A stretch of 64,000 bases of DNA from Nitrococcus mobilis Nb-231 (GCF_000153205.1 NZ_CH672427.1:995671-1059670); one strand, 5' to 3'. Positions 34,671-42,924 are shown, counted from the first letter of the stretch. The notes: a model not told the origin generated them from the letters alone. Program-made: numbers and translations.

Positions 34671-35195
34671 TTACGGTGCGCCAAAGTGCTGTTGAATGCC
34701 CTGCAGACCGACATGTAACTGGTTGCGCACACGATCGCTATAGAACCATGCGATGAGCCGATCGAACGGATTCCACCCGGTCTCGCCTGACACCGCCCAC
34801 GTCAGGCGGGTACCGCCTGACGCACGTTCGGCTTGGAAGCGACCGTCACGCACAGGCCCATCGTTGGTCTGCCGCCGATAGCGCAGCTCAGCGGGCTGAA
34901 CCTGAAGCAACCGCCACACTGTGGTCTTGGGGCCCATTTCCCACACTTGCTCGGAGCCGGCGTTGCGGGAGGTGCCACGATAGGAAAAAGTCGACCCGGG
35001 GAAATGCTGCGTGTTCCAGACACTCCACTGCCGCCAAGTATGAAAATCGGCCACGTAGGCGATTACCTCGCGCGGCGAGGCGGCCACAGGAGTGCTCACC
35101 GCAACCTGCCACCGTGACCCCATCGCGAAACCGGTCAAGGCAGCAAGGACGACCAGCGCGACCAAGGTTAGCGCAATGACGTATTCCACACGCAT
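34671..35195 (-). CDS. SRPBCC (START-like) family protein with N-terminal membrane anchor
   Basis: A 174-residue protein. Residues 4-25 form a hydrophobic helix (YVIALTLVALVVLAALTGFA), probably a membrane anchor or uncleaved signal. The rest is a polyketide cyclase/START-like fold: VSTPVAASPREVIAYVADFH, TWRQWSVWN, SEQVWEMGPKTTVWRL, and the closing helix WFYSDRVRNQLHVGLQGIQQHF. Such folds bind hydrophobic ligands, and no ligand can be read here. It stands alone between an M23 peptidase gene and the acyl-CoA synthetase gene, all leftward. Confidence 0.75.
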   Translation of the reverse strand: MRVEYVIALTLVALVVLAALTGFAMGSRWQVAVSTPVAASPREVIAYVADFHTWRQWSVWNTQHFPGSTFSYRGTSRNAGSEQVWEMGPKTTVWRLLQVQPAELRYRRQTNDGPVRDGRFQAERASGGTRLTWAVSGETGWNPFDRLIAWFYSDRVRNQLHVGLQGIQQHFGAP

Positions 35196-35283
35196 GTCAA
35201 GAACCTGCCCGACTCAGCGGGAATTCTACTGTGCGGGTTGAAAGCACCACATCAATCTCCTCTCATCACAACACTCCACAGCC

Positions 35284-36123
35284 TCAACGCTTAGAGCGCA
35301 TCTCGGCCATGCTTGGTACGAGCAGACTCGGATCGAGCCGACGGTCAAACCAGTTCAACCCCCAATGCAGGTTAGGGCCGGTCGCGCGACCGCTCGCCCC
35401 GACCTCACCGAGGCTTTGCCCTTTTTGGACTGCCTGACCCGTATGGACCAAGATCCGCCTGAGATGAACATAGGTGGTCGAGATGCCGTGCCCATGATCC
35501 AAAATCACGGTTCCGCCGGAGAAAAACAGCCCTTGTTCGGCAAAGCTGACTGCCCCATCGATAGGAGCACGAACGGGCGTACCCGCCGGAGCGGCGATAT
35601 CGACACCTCTGTGCGGACTGCGCGGCTTGCCATTGAGAATCCGTTGACTGCCGTAAACCCCTGTGATCGTGCCGCTTACCGGCCAAATCCAAGTACCGTC
35701 GAAATCGGTGCGGGTGCTGTTTGCGGAGCGCGCCTGGCGAATTTGCGCCGCCTCACGGCGGATCCGGACAAGCTCCGCTTTGCCCGGCGTCACCTGCTGC
35801 GCGGACAGACCGCTGATCCGCTGAATAGGATAACGACGCTGGCGCACCGTCAACCGTCGCCTTGATACCTGAGCATCCGGATAACGGATCTCAAGCAGCA
35901 TGTGCTCACGCGCATCACGGCCGAAACCAATGACGAATTCGCCGTTGTCCGCGACCCTGACATCGCGTCCATCGAAGCGCACCTGCGCGCCTGGCATCGT
36001 ACGGCCAATCACCATCCCGCCCTGGACGAGCTGGCCTTTGAGCTCGAGCCGCTCACCCGCCGCCAGTACGCCGCTCGTGAAGAGCAGCAGAACCAAGTTG
36101 GCTAGCCACCACGGCCGTCGCAT
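35284..36123 (-). CDS. M23 family murein peptidase, exported
   Basis: A 279-residue LytM/M23 metallopeptidase expected in the periplasm. A signal peptide is clear (MRRPWWLANLVLLLFTSGVLA). An N-terminal beta-rich domain (about 25-130) holds GAQVRFDGRDVRVADNGEFV. The peptidase domain has WIWPVSGTITGVYGSQR, the zinc motif PHRGVDIAAPAGTPV, ILDHGHGISTTYVHL and the final motif GPNLHWGLNWFDRRLDP, where the usual HLHF-type motif reads NLHWG, so one histidine is replaced by asparagine. Related proteins cleave peptidoglycan cross-links. It follows the zinc-type transporter permease gene by 45 bp on the same strand. Confidence 0.85.
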   Translation of the reverse strand: MRRPWWLANLVLLLFTSGVLAAGERLELKGQLVQGGMVIGRTMPGAQVRFDGRDVRVADNGEFVIGFGRDAREHMLLEIRYPDAQVSRRRLTVRQRRYPIQRISGLSAQQVTPGKAELVRIRREAAQIRQARSANSTRTDFDGTWIWPVSGTITGVYGSQRILNGKPRSPHRGVDIAAPAGTPVRAPIDGAVSFAEQGLFFSGGTVILDHGHGISTTYVHLRRILVHTGQAVQKGQSLGEVGASGRATGPNLHWGLNWFDRRLDPSLLVPSMAEMRSKR

Positions 36124-36168
36124 ATTCCTATGCCAATAAAGGGCGGCGCTCGATCTGTCCGGCACAGG

Positions 36169-36996
36169 CTACCCCTGAACCCGGCGTTTGCGAATACCCA
36201 TCATTAGGGTGGACAAGAAATAGACCAACGCGCTGACAAGCACGATGGTCGCGCCGGAAGGGAGATCCGGCCCATAGGACAAACCTAACCCGGAGAGCGT
36301 AACTATGGCGCCCAAAACCGTCGCCAGCAGCATCATCGCACCCAGCGAGCGCACCCATTGCCCAGCAACGGCTGCTGGTAGCGAGACGAGCGCGATCACC
36401 AGAATCAAGCCAACCACCTGGATCAACAAAACGAGGGTCAGCGCTACCATACAGAGCAGCAGAAGATAGAATTGAGTCACTCCGACCCCGCGCAGGCGCG
36501 CGAATTGCTCATCGAAGCAAACCGCCTGGAACTGGCGATGAAACACCATAATCAAAGTAAAAATGACCGCATCCAACCCGGCCATCAGCAGCAAATCATC
36601 CCGTGTGATCAGCAGGATATTGCCGAACAGATAACTCATTAGATCGACATTGTAGCCGGGCGCACGCGAGATGAAGAGAATGCCGACCGCCATACCCCCG
36701 GCCCAGAACGCACCGATCAGCATATCCTCCTGTTGCCGCCAGCGCAGGCTCACCCAACCGATCAGCAACGCCCCTAATACGGCAGCCACCAAGGCACCGC
36801 CGAACGGCGGCCAACCGAAATAATAGGCCACACCCACGCCGCCCAGCACGGCATGCGCGATGCCCCCGACCAGATAACTGATCCGCTTGACCACAACGTA
36901 GGGACCGATCATGCCGCAGCCGAGGCTGGCGAGAAGCCCGCCCAGCAGCGCATTTTGCAGGAAGCTGAAATCCATCAAGGCGCGGAGGAATTCCAT
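36169..36996 (-). CDS. znuB: Zinc/manganese-type ABC transporter permease (ZnuB-like)
   Basis: A 275-residue membrane protein of the ABC-3 permease family with eight or so hydrophobic helices. Family stretches are LLGGLLASLGCGMIGPYVVVKR, ISYLVGGIAHAVLGGVGVAYYF, GAFWAGGMAVGILFIS, the cytoplasmic coupling region QAVCFDEQFARLRGVGV, and VVGLILVIALVSLPAAVAGQWV (each shown in part). It would import a divalent metal, most likely zinc, with the ATPase and binding protein encoded just upstream. The chosen ATG (MEFLRALMD) is 4 bp after the ATPase stop; an ATG 21 bases earlier overlaps the ATPase gene. Zinc versus manganese is inferred from the binding protein. Confidence 0.85.
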   Translation of the reverse strand: MEFLRALMDFSFLQNALLGGLLASLGCGMIGPYVVVKRISYLVGGIAHAVLGGVGVAYYFGWPPFGGALVAAVLGALLIGWVSLRWRQQEDMLIGAFWAGGMAVGILFISRAPGYNVDLMSYLFGNILLITRDDLLLMAGLDAVIFTLIMVFHRQFQAVCFDEQFARLRGVGVTQFYLLLLCMVALTLVLLIQVVGLILVIALVSLPAAVAGQWVRSLGAMMLLATVLGAIVTLSGLGLSYGPDLPSGATIVLVSALVYFLSTLMMGIRKRRVQG

Positions 36997-37000
36997 CACA

Positions 37001-37738
37001 TCAACCGTGCCCCTCATGCTGGACGAAGCGAATGGGATGACCGTAGAGTCGTTCTATGGTCTCGGCCGTAAGCGGTTCAGTGGTATGACAAACGAGTTCC
37101 CGGTTGAGACAAGCGACACGGGTTACGTATTCGGAGACGAATGCAATGTCGTGGGTGACGACAAGAATGGTCATCCTTCGGTTGAGGCTCTTGAGCAACC
37201 CGAACAGGTCCCGCTCCGCACGCGGATCCAGATTGGCGGCGGGCTCATCGAGCAACAGGATCTCCGGCTCAGTGGCAAGTGCCCGGGCGATCAGTACCCT
37301 TTGGAACTGGCCGCCGGAGAGTTCACCGATCGGTCGCTCGCAGAGGTCCACCAGCCCTACTTCGCGCAGGCTGCGCATGGCGATCGTCCGATCGCAACGG
37401 CGGTAACCAAACAGTGGCGGGCTCTGCCCTAACCGCCCCATTAACACCACCCCACATACAGAGATGGGGAAATCCCGCGCAAACTCGGCATATTGCGGCA
37501 CATAACCTACCTGCCGGCGAGCACGCAACGGGACGGCTCCCAACACCCGCACCCGCCCGCGACTCGGCATCAGCAGGCCCAAGATCACCTTGAGCAGCGT
37601 GCTCTTGCCGCCGCCGTTGGGGCCAACCAACCCCAAGAACTCACCGGCACCGACGCCCAAGGTCACATCTTGGAGCACACTCGGGCCACCGTATCCGGCG
37701 CAAATCCCCGTGAGCTCGATCACCGGCCGCGCTATCAT
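37001..37738 (-). CDS. znuC: Zinc/manganese-type ABC transporter ATPase (ZnuC-like)
   Basis: A 245-residue ATP-binding subunit. Walker A is GLVGPNGGGKSTLLKVI, the Q-loop is VGYVPQYAEFARDFP, the signature is IGELSGGQFQRVLIARALA, Walker B is EILLLDEPAANLD, and the H-loop is LVVTHDIAFVSEYV. It overlaps the end of the binding-protein gene by 4 bp and is followed closely by the permease, an intact three-gene import operon. The C terminus (VQHEGHG) is short, as in related gammaproteobacterial proteins. Confidence 0.88.
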   Translation of the reverse strand: MIARPVIELTGICAGYGGPSVLQDVTLGVGAGEFLGLVGPNGGGKSTLLKVILGLLMPSRGRVRVLGAVPLRARRQVGYVPQYAEFARDFPISVCGVVLMGRLGQSPPLFGYRRCDRTIAMRSLREVGLVDLCERPIGELSGGQFQRVLIARALATEPEILLLDEPAANLDPRAERDLFGLLKSLNRRMTILVVTHDIAFVSEYVTRVACLNRELVCHTTEPLTAETIERLYGHPIRFVQHEGHG

Positions 37739-38604
37739 CGCAGCGCCTCCTGTAATGACCGGGCAAGGTGGAGTAGGCTGGGCGCATAGTCCTCGGCAAG
37801 CGGATCCACTCGAATGATCCGGGCGTCAAGCGCCTGCGCCACCGCCAAGGCGGGGGCCGAACTGTGCTGGCGCTGAACGAAAATAGTATGGATCTCCTCT
37901 CGCTTGGCCCATTTGATCAGCCGCCCGAGAGCAGCGGCCCCAGGCGTCTTACCGCCGACCTCAATAGCAATCTGTTGCAAGCCGTACTCGTCGGCAAAAT
38001 AACCCCAGGCCGGGTGAAACACGAGAAAACGTCGGTTGCTCAATCCGGCCAACACATTTCGGATCTCGGTATCGAGCGCGCGCAGATCGACGACGAAGGC
38101 CTGATAGTTCGCCTCGTAAGCATCGGCGCCGGCGGGATCCAAATCCGTGAGCGCATCGCGTATGCGGGCGGCCATCGAAATGACCCGCCGCGGGCTTGTC
38201 CAAATGTGAAAATCCTGAAGGGAAGGCTCGTGCTTCGCCCCGAGGTGACGATGATCCGCGCCATTGCGCGGGGGAAGCCCTTCCCGGAGATCGACCACTT
38301 TCATCCGGGGATTCATACTGCGGATGCGCTGCATCCAACTCCGTTCAAACGGCACTCCAACGCGAAAATAAAGATCGCTGTCGGCCAACGCTGTTATCTG
38401 CCTCGGCGTGGGCTCATAAGTGTGCGGGCTGCTGCCGGGCTGAACCATAACGGCGACCTGCACCCGCTGACCACCGACACGCGTTACGAACGTCTTCTCC
38501 GGGGCGACGCTGACGAAGACGCGCAGCGGCAACGCCGCGGCAGCAGTAGTAGTAGTAAAAAGTGTTGCCAGTGACAGCAGGCAGAAAAAAACAAGACAGC
38601 GCAT
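37735..38604 (-). CDS. znuA: Zinc-type ABC transporter substrate-binding protein (ZnuA-like)
   Basis: A 289-residue periplasmic cluster A-I binding protein. The signal peptide (MRCLVFFCLLSLATLFTTTT and four alanines) precedes LRVFVSVAPEKTFVTRVGG. Metal-binding histidines of the family are in SSPHTYEPTPRQ, DFHIWTSPRRV and LVFHPAWGYFADEYGL, and the closing aspartate is in IIRVDPLAEDY. A short histidine-containing loop (GADHRHLGAKHE) stands where ZnuA proteins have their His-rich loop, favouring zinc. The open frame extends 92 codons further upstream but the ATG with the signal peptide gives the normal length. The (ACT)4 repeat coding the four threonines lies in the signal peptide. Confidence 0.83.
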   Translation of the reverse strand: MRCLVFFCLLSLATLFTTTTAAAALPLRVFVSVAPEKTFVTRVGGQRVQVAVMVQPGSSPHTYEPTPRQITALADSDLYFRVGVPFERSWMQRIRSMNPRMKVVDLREGLPPRNGADHRHLGAKHEPSLQDFHIWTSPRRVISMAARIRDALTDLDPAGADAYEANYQAFVVDLRALDTEIRNVLAGLSNRRFLVFHPAWGYFADEYGLQQIAIEVGGKTPGAAALGRLIKWAKREEIHTIFVQRQHSSAPALAVAQALDARIIRVDPLAEDYAPSLLHLARSLQEALR

Positions 38605-38743
38605 TCGAACCGGCGCGAACACGGCCGCCTGCGAACTACGCCGTGCAGCCGCCAAGCCTGAGAATGACTCACTCATCGGAATATAGTAAGGCCCTTCGCG
38701 AGGCGGGATCGTCGTCCCGGCTTCAACCCGCCCCCCCCGGGCT

Positions 38744-38757
38744 TGCGTTATTATGCA
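38744..38757. promoter_or_regulatory. AT-rich imperfect palindrome upstream of znuA
   Basis: TGCGTTATTATGCA matches its own reverse complement at 10 of 14 positions and lies about 140 bp upstream of the znuA start. Zur sites are AT-rich palindromes containing GTTAT, so it is a weak Zur candidate only. Confidence 0.2.
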
Positions 38758-38792
38758 GGCCAGTTTGCCTTTCCCGGGTGTGAAATCCCCGC

Positions 38793-39137
38793 TCAAGCAA
38801 CGACCATCGGGCCCATAGGCCGTCCGCCCATCAAATGCAGGTGCAAATGATAAACTTCCTGCCCGCCGTGGCGATTGCAATTCACCAATAGCCGATAACC
38901 GTCCGCAGCGATCCCTTCTTTCCTGGCGAGATCACGAGCGACAAGGACCATATGACCAACCAACCGCTCGTCCGCATCGTCGATGTCATCGACTGTAGGA
39001 ATCACTTTGTTCGGAACAATGAGAATGTGGACTGGCGCCTTCGGGTTGATATCCCGAAAGGCCGTCACCTGATCGTCCCGATAAACGATATCGGCAGGCA
39101 CTTCACCGTTGATAATCTGCGCAAAGATATTTGCCAT
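38793..39137 (-). CDS. hinT: Histidine triad (HIT) nucleotide-binding protein
   Basis: A 114-residue HIT protein, a purine nucleoside phosphoramidase in characterised relatives. The start [19 protein letters not shown], the middle [20 protein letters not shown] and the catalytic triad [15 protein letters not shown] are all typical, and the length matches the family. It is leftward, 188 bp upstream of the zinc transporter operon and about 270 bp downstream of tsaB. No functional link with either is apparent. Confidence 0.92.
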   Translation of the reverse strand: MANIFAQIINGEVPADIVYRDDQVTAFRDINPKAPVHILIVPNKVIPTVDDIDDADERLVGHMVLVARDLARKEGIAADGYRLLVNCNRHGGQEVYHLHLHLMGGRPMGPMVVA

Positions 39138-39192
39138 AATCGCTCCGCCTTCTGGTGCTCAGACGTCGACCATAGCCTGATAACACAAGCCT

Positions 39193-39251
39193 AGTAACAC
39201 AGCAGTTGGGTGGTCCAGCCGCCGGCCAACACGGCTTTTTGCTGTGCTACT
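39193..39251. repeat. Inverted repeat with inner hairpin between tsaB and hinT
   Basis: The 13-mers AGTAACACAGCAG (39193-39205) and TTGCTGTGCTACT (39239-39251) are nearly perfect inverted copies. Nested within them, AGCCG (39217-39221) pairs with CGGCT (39232-39236), which is followed by TTTTT on the plus strand, giving a terminator-like look for rightward transcription. There is no annotated rightward gene ending here. It may be a relic of a mobile element or of a lost gene. Confidence 0.4.
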
Positions 39252-39411
39252 TGAGATCACATGCCCAGCCTGAGCGCGATGCACCCCAACCGCGCGCGCA
39301 TCATAACCCAACGGCGCGTGCAGCGCACGCTGGAGCCCGGCATCCGGCGCGCCTACTCCATGCCTTCGTATTATATGGGACCAGCACGACCAGTGAGTTG
39401 TTCGATGGCCA

Positions 39412-40092
39412 TCAGGTCACACGGTTGCGAAGATAGACAGGCAGCGCATCACTTGCACCCACCAGAGCGCCCTCGCGGTACCTGGCAAGTGCCATGCTCA
39501 GGCAATCCCGAGCATCCGGCAAACGTCCGCCGTCGAGACCGCCGGTCGGTTTACCACAGCGCGCCACAAGCCGCTCCTTATACAAACTCCAACCCGATCC
39601 GGCTCCATACCATGAACCAAGCAGCGGCGGCACGGGCACCGCATCCGGCGAGACCACCAGCTCATCGGCCATAGCGACCATGATGCCCTGTGCGGTGAGC
39701 TGATAGACTCCCCAATAGACCTCATCCATGCGCGCGTCGATTGCCGTCAACACCACCTCGCCGCCTTGTTCGCGGTAGACGCCTTGCGCAAGGCAAGCCA
39801 AGGTCGAAACCGGGATCAGCGGCCGATTTACCCCGTAGGCAAGCCCCTGGGCAACACCAGCGGCGATGCGGATACCGGTAAACGAACCGGGTCCACGGCA
39901 ATAGGCAATAGCATCCAGGTCACTCAATTGCAGCGCCGCCTGCCCTAGGAGCTCATCGAGCAGAGGAAGCAATCGCCGGGTATGCCCACGTGGCATGATC
40001 TCAGAGCGACTGAACACGCCCTGCGCCGTCGAAAGCGCTGCAGAACAGGCCTCGCTCGTTGTATCAAAAGCCAATATTCGGGGATCGCTCAC
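39412..40092 (-). CDS. tsaB: tRNA threonylcarbamoyladenosine biosynthesis protein TsaB
   Basis: A 226-residue ASKHA-fold protein needed, with TsaD and TsaE, to make t6A37 in tRNAs reading ANN codons. Typical stretches are RILAFDTTSEACSAAL, MPRGHTRRLLPLLDELL, IAYCRGPGSFTGIRIAAGVA, QGLAYGVNRPLIPVSTLACL and AIDARMDEVYWGVY. The C terminus ends in PVYLRNRVT as usual. Length is normal. Its neighbour to the right is a stretch of mobile-element debris, and to the left lies the inverted repeat and hinT. Confidence 0.92.
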   Translation of the reverse strand: MSDPRILAFDTTSEACSAALSTAQGVFSRSEIMPRGHTRRLLPLLDELLGQAALQLSDLDAIAYCRGPGSFTGIRIAAGVAQGLAYGVNRPLIPVSTLACLAQGVYREQGGEVVLTAIDARMDEVYWGVYQLTAQGIMVAMADELVVSPDAVPVPPLLGSWYGAGSGWSLYKERLVARCGKPTGGLDGGRLPDARDCLSMALARYREGALVGASDALPVYLRNRVT

Positions 40093-40304
40093 ATTCGCTC
40101 CATAAAGGTAGTATGGCTACGCAGCGCTGACCCGGCCGCGCGGACAAACGCGCATACTCATGGCCGATCGACGCAGACAAACCCCCACCACCACAGACTC
40201 ATTCGTGGCCAAGACGAATCTGTTCTCTACAGATACCCCAGACTTCCCAATGAGTTAAATCAGCTCGCTGGACATTCCGAATCGTGCGCTGGTACCAAGG
40301 AAGC

Positions 40305-40480
40305 ATGACACGGCCCTTTCCATTGGTCACGCCCGTGCTGTCCGAGGTCATCGTCCACCCGATCGAACGCCACGAAGAGCCGCGCTATCAGGCCGAGGCG
40401 CGCATCATTACCTCGGCGAACGGCCCACAATCGGCGAGACGCTGTGGTCACAGCGTTACCGACAACTCATCCGTTGAGTT
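40305..40480 (+). pseudogene. DUF4338 (transposase-associated) N-terminal fragment
   Basis: An ATG opens a frame with HPIERHEEPRYQAEAR. After one frame change the match continues as HHYLGERPTIGETLWS. EEPRYxxLMxxHHYLGxxxxIGETLWY is the recognisable start of DUF4338 proteins found beside or fused to transposases. The remainder is missing, cut where the IS5-like transposase fragment begins. The gene is dead on two counts, frameshift and truncation. Confidence 0.65.
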
Positions 40481-41031
40481 GAACAACGGCCGCACCACGA
40501 TAGCCCGCATTGCCGGAGAAGCCCTTCACAGGGTGGGCATTTATCCCGTGCCGCGCGCAGCACCGCACAGCCTCCCGCGGTGTCATCGACGTTGGCCGCG
40601 TGGATGATCACCTGAATCAGATGGCCCAGTGTGTCGACTACGAGATGGCGTTTGCGTCCCTTGATTTTCTTGCTGCCATCGATCCCCCGCGCTTTGCTGG
40701 CGCTGACCGTTTTGACGCTCTGGGAGTCGATGATGGCGTAGCTTGGGGTTGGGGTTTTGCCGTTTTTTTTTCGATGCAGCGCGTTGAGCGCGTCAAGGGC
40801 AGCCGCCCAAACACGGCGCCGATTCCAGTTGCTGTAATGGTCGTACACGGTCTGCCAGGGTGGGAACTCCTTGGGCAACATCCGCCATTGAGCGCCGGTT
40901 TTGTTGATGTAGAGGATGGCGTTAACAATAGTGCGCTTGGAATGGATCGGAACAGCGCCGCGGTTGTCTTTGGGTTCAAAGTGGTGCGCGATGAGCTGCC
41001 ATTGTTCGTCGGAGAGGTCACTGTCGTACAC
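40456..41031 (-). pseudogene. IS5-family transposase, frameshifted and 3' truncated
   Basis: The frame reads MYDSDLSDEQWQLIAHHFEP, SKRTIVNAILYINKTGAQWR, LPKEFPPWQTVYDHYSNWNR and then the DDE region IIDSQSVKTVSASKARGIDG and KIKGRKRHLVVDTLGHLI with the first catalytic aspartate and VDDTAGG. This is the IS5-type (IS427/IS1031-like) transposase. After ARDKCPPCEG the homologous reading moves to another frame (GFSGNAGYRGAAVVQLNG, stop at 40467), and the final part with the last catalytic glutamate is absent. No terminal inverted repeats were identified, so the element boundaries are unknown. Confidence 0.8.
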
Positions 41032-41155
41032 GAGCTGATCTCTTGTGTGAGATTTAAATATATTTATATGATAAATAACAGCGTTTTAACAAGACAGCTT
41101 CTGAGCTCGGCAAAGGGCATGCAAGAGCGAAGCGAAAATATCCGCCGCCAAGATT

Positions 41156-41849
41156 AGTCTGCGAGGACGATGGAGACGAAAGGAAACGATATTACTCCGG
41201 CGAGCGGATCCCAACGCTCGAGGTCGCGCTCACCGAGCACATGAATGTCGGCGACCTCAAGGCGCGGCTCGAGACCTTCGTGCCGAAACCTGCGAAAGCC
41301 AAGGTCAATACCATGCCGGGGCTTCCCGCTGCCTGTGAACTGCCCTGGTCCAGGTGGAATTCCAAGACGAGGACAGAAGAAAAAGGCACAGAGGAGGTTC
41401 CACTGGTGGTTCACCAGACCGAATTGACCGCTCAGCGAGAGCTGCTCTCGGTGCTGCGCCTCATCGATTCGGGCAAGGTCTCTGTCAGCGACAAGACGCG
41501 ACGCCCCTCGGCCGCGACCATCAAGGCCATCACCAACGTCCTAGAGGGCGGCGACTACTACCCGATCCTCCCGGTCAAGAGCAAGTGGAGCGATGAGAAC
41601 GCAGGTCCGATTCGCGCCTTTGCCTGGCCGCTCATCGCGCAAGCCGGGAGGATAGCACAGCTCTCGGGCTCGAAGTTGCAGCTCACCGAGGCGGGTCGCA
41701 AAGCACTCTCGGAGCCCGCCGCCGCGACCCTTCACAAGCTCTGGTCCAAGTGGATCGATACGACCCTGCTCGACGAGCTATCGCGCATCGAGTGCGTCAA
41801 GGGACAGACCGGCCAGGCGATCATCCGCGCCACCGTGGCCGGCACGTGA
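41156..41849 (+). pseudogene. Truncated internal part of a large unknown protein
   Basis: The open frame starts without an initiation codon near 41156 (CEDDGDERKRYYSGERIPTL, then EVALTEHMNVGDLKARLETF). It continues through ELTAQRELLSVLRLIDSGKV, PSAATIKAITNVLEGGDYYP, IRAFAWPLIAQAGRIAQLSG and TTLLDELSRIECVKGQTGQ before a stop. The phrases recall a family of long uncharacterised proteins, of which this would be joined pieces of the N-terminal and middle parts. An ATG at 41241 could give a 202-residue product. It is bounded by an IS5-like fragment on the left and an IS110 fragment on the right, so it was probably carried and cut by transposition. Function unknown. Confidence 0.55.
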
Positions 41850-41986
41850 AGGCGAGCGAACAGGCGATCGGGCGCGCCTTGACGGGTAACTGGCGCGAGG
41901 AGCACCTGTTCGTGCTTGGCCAGGCGCTCGCGGTGTACGACGACATCGGGCTAAATCTGAGCACTCTTCGGGGATTTTACTCTTGA
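41846..41986 (+). pseudogene. IS110-family transposase internal fragment
   Basis: In the frame shifted from the preceding truncated gene one reads KASEQAIGRALTGNWREEHL, then FVLGQALAVYDDIGLNL and a stop. The ALTGxxRxEHLFxLxQALxxYD stretch is characteristic of the middle region of IS110 DEDD transposases. About 40 codons remain, with neither catalytic end nor element termini, so it is a relic. Confidence 0.7.
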
Positions 41987-42011
41987 CACCGTCGCGGCTG
42001 GCGTCTTTAAT
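41983..42011 (+). promoter_or_regulatory. Consensus-like promoter about 300 bp upstream of ectA
   Basis: TTGACA and TTTAAT are separated by 17 bp, immediately after the IS110 relic. It points toward ectA with no gene in between. Whether it drives ectABC or is a leftover of the mobile element cannot be decided from sequence. Confidence 0.4.
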
Positions 42012-42295
42012 TTAATTGAGCATTATGTTTATTTATAGGAATGCTTTTGATTTCAACTGCTTCATATGTCAGGCTCGCTGGCCTGATCGCATGCCGATAT
42101 CCCCTCTCGTCTTTTCATAGACCTGCTAGAGTCTGGCTTTGGCGTAACGCGTTGCTTTTGCAGAAGGAAGATAATCGCGACCGCAAGGGAGACGCCCCAC
42201 AATCCTTCGGTAATGGCCGAGTTGGACGGTGCTCGTATTGGGTCATCGCAAACCGAATAACGTCTTGCGTGAAGTGGATATAAAGGAGCCTATAC
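42012..42295. other. AT-rich leader region upstream of ectA
   Basis: About 285 bp with no recognised gene. It contains a TATAAA at 42279-42284, suitable as a proximal -10 (start near 42291) but without a good -35. That would suit an alternative or activator-dependent sigma, as ect promoters are osmotically controlled in other bacteria. An AAAGGAG at 42283-42289 is not followed by a start codon at useful distance. Confidence 0.3.
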
Positions 42296-42309
42296 CCCTA
42301 AAAATAGGG
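42296..42309 (+). promoter_or_regulatory. ectA: Small hairpin overlapping the ectA ribosome binding site
   Basis: CCCTA, a four-A loop and TAGGG form a 5-bp stem. The right arm shares GGG with the GGGAGG Shine-Dalgarno sequence (42307-42312) of ectA. Folding would partly hide the ribosome binding site. The stem is short, so any effect on translation is inference. Confidence 0.3.
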
Positions 42310-42317
42310 AGGCAGCT

Positions 42318-42824
42318 GTGACCCACACTGAGCCGAATACAGGGATTCCCATTATTCGCCAGCCCGATGTCAATGACGGCAGTGGTATATGGCGCGTAGT
42401 GAAAGAATCCAACGTCCTCGATCTCAACTCCAGCTACCTCTATCTGCTGTTGGCCAAGGATTTTGCCGAGACCTGCGTCGTCGCGGAGCTCAGCGGCAAG
42501 ATCGTCGGCTTCGTCACCGGCTACCACCCACCGGCACGCCCCGAGGTCCTGTTTTTATGGCAGATCGGAATCTTGCCTAGCATGCAGGGCTGCGGCCTAG
42601 GCAAGCGGCTCGTGACCAGCTTTTTGCATAGTCCTGGCGCTCAAGGAGCCACGCTACTCGAGACCACCGTAGCACCCTCGAATGCCGCCTCCCGAGCACT
42701 TTTTCTAGCCATTGCCCGACAACTCGGAGTGGAATGCCGTATTAGCCCGTGCTTCAGCGCCAGTCAGTTTCCCGAATCCGGGCACGAGGATGAAGAGCTC
42801 TACCGCATAGGACCGTTGCCTTAA
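42318..42824 (+). CDS. ectA: L-2,4-diaminobutyrate N-acetyltransferase
   Basis: A 168-residue GNAT enzyme, second step of ectoine synthesis: it acetylates L-2,4-diaminobutyrate with acetyl-CoA. The family reads IIRQPDVNDGSGIWRVVKES, LDLNSSYLYLLLAKDFAETC, GFVTGYHPPARPEVLFLWQI and the acetyl-CoA loop LPSMQGCGLGKRLV, with the C-terminal LETTVAPSNAASRALF. The start is GTG with GGGAGG 5 bp upstream. The diaminobutyrate aminotransferase gene follows after 100 bp and ectoine synthase after that. The sequence is intact although mobile-element debris lies directly upstream. Confidence 0.93.
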   Translation: MTHTEPNTGIPIIRQPDVNDGSGIWRVVKESNVLDLNSSYLYLLLAKDFAETCVVAELSGKIVGFVTGYHPPARPEVLFLWQIGILPSMQGCGLGKRLVTSFLHSPGAQGATLLETTVAPSNAASRALFLAIARQLGVECRISPCFSASQFPESGHEDEELYRIGPLP

Positions 42825-42924
42825 AGCGCGAGCGTGCGTTAACCAGCAGCGCGCGCGCTTAAACCAGAAACGGCAACCGCCCGCCACCAATTAGGCTTAG
42901 CAACAAACCAACCGAGGTGCACTC

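Noticed and set aside
38744-38757. Possible Zur box upstream of znuA
   Set aside because: Kept only as a low-confidence site: the palindrome is short and imperfect and lies about 140 bp from the gene.
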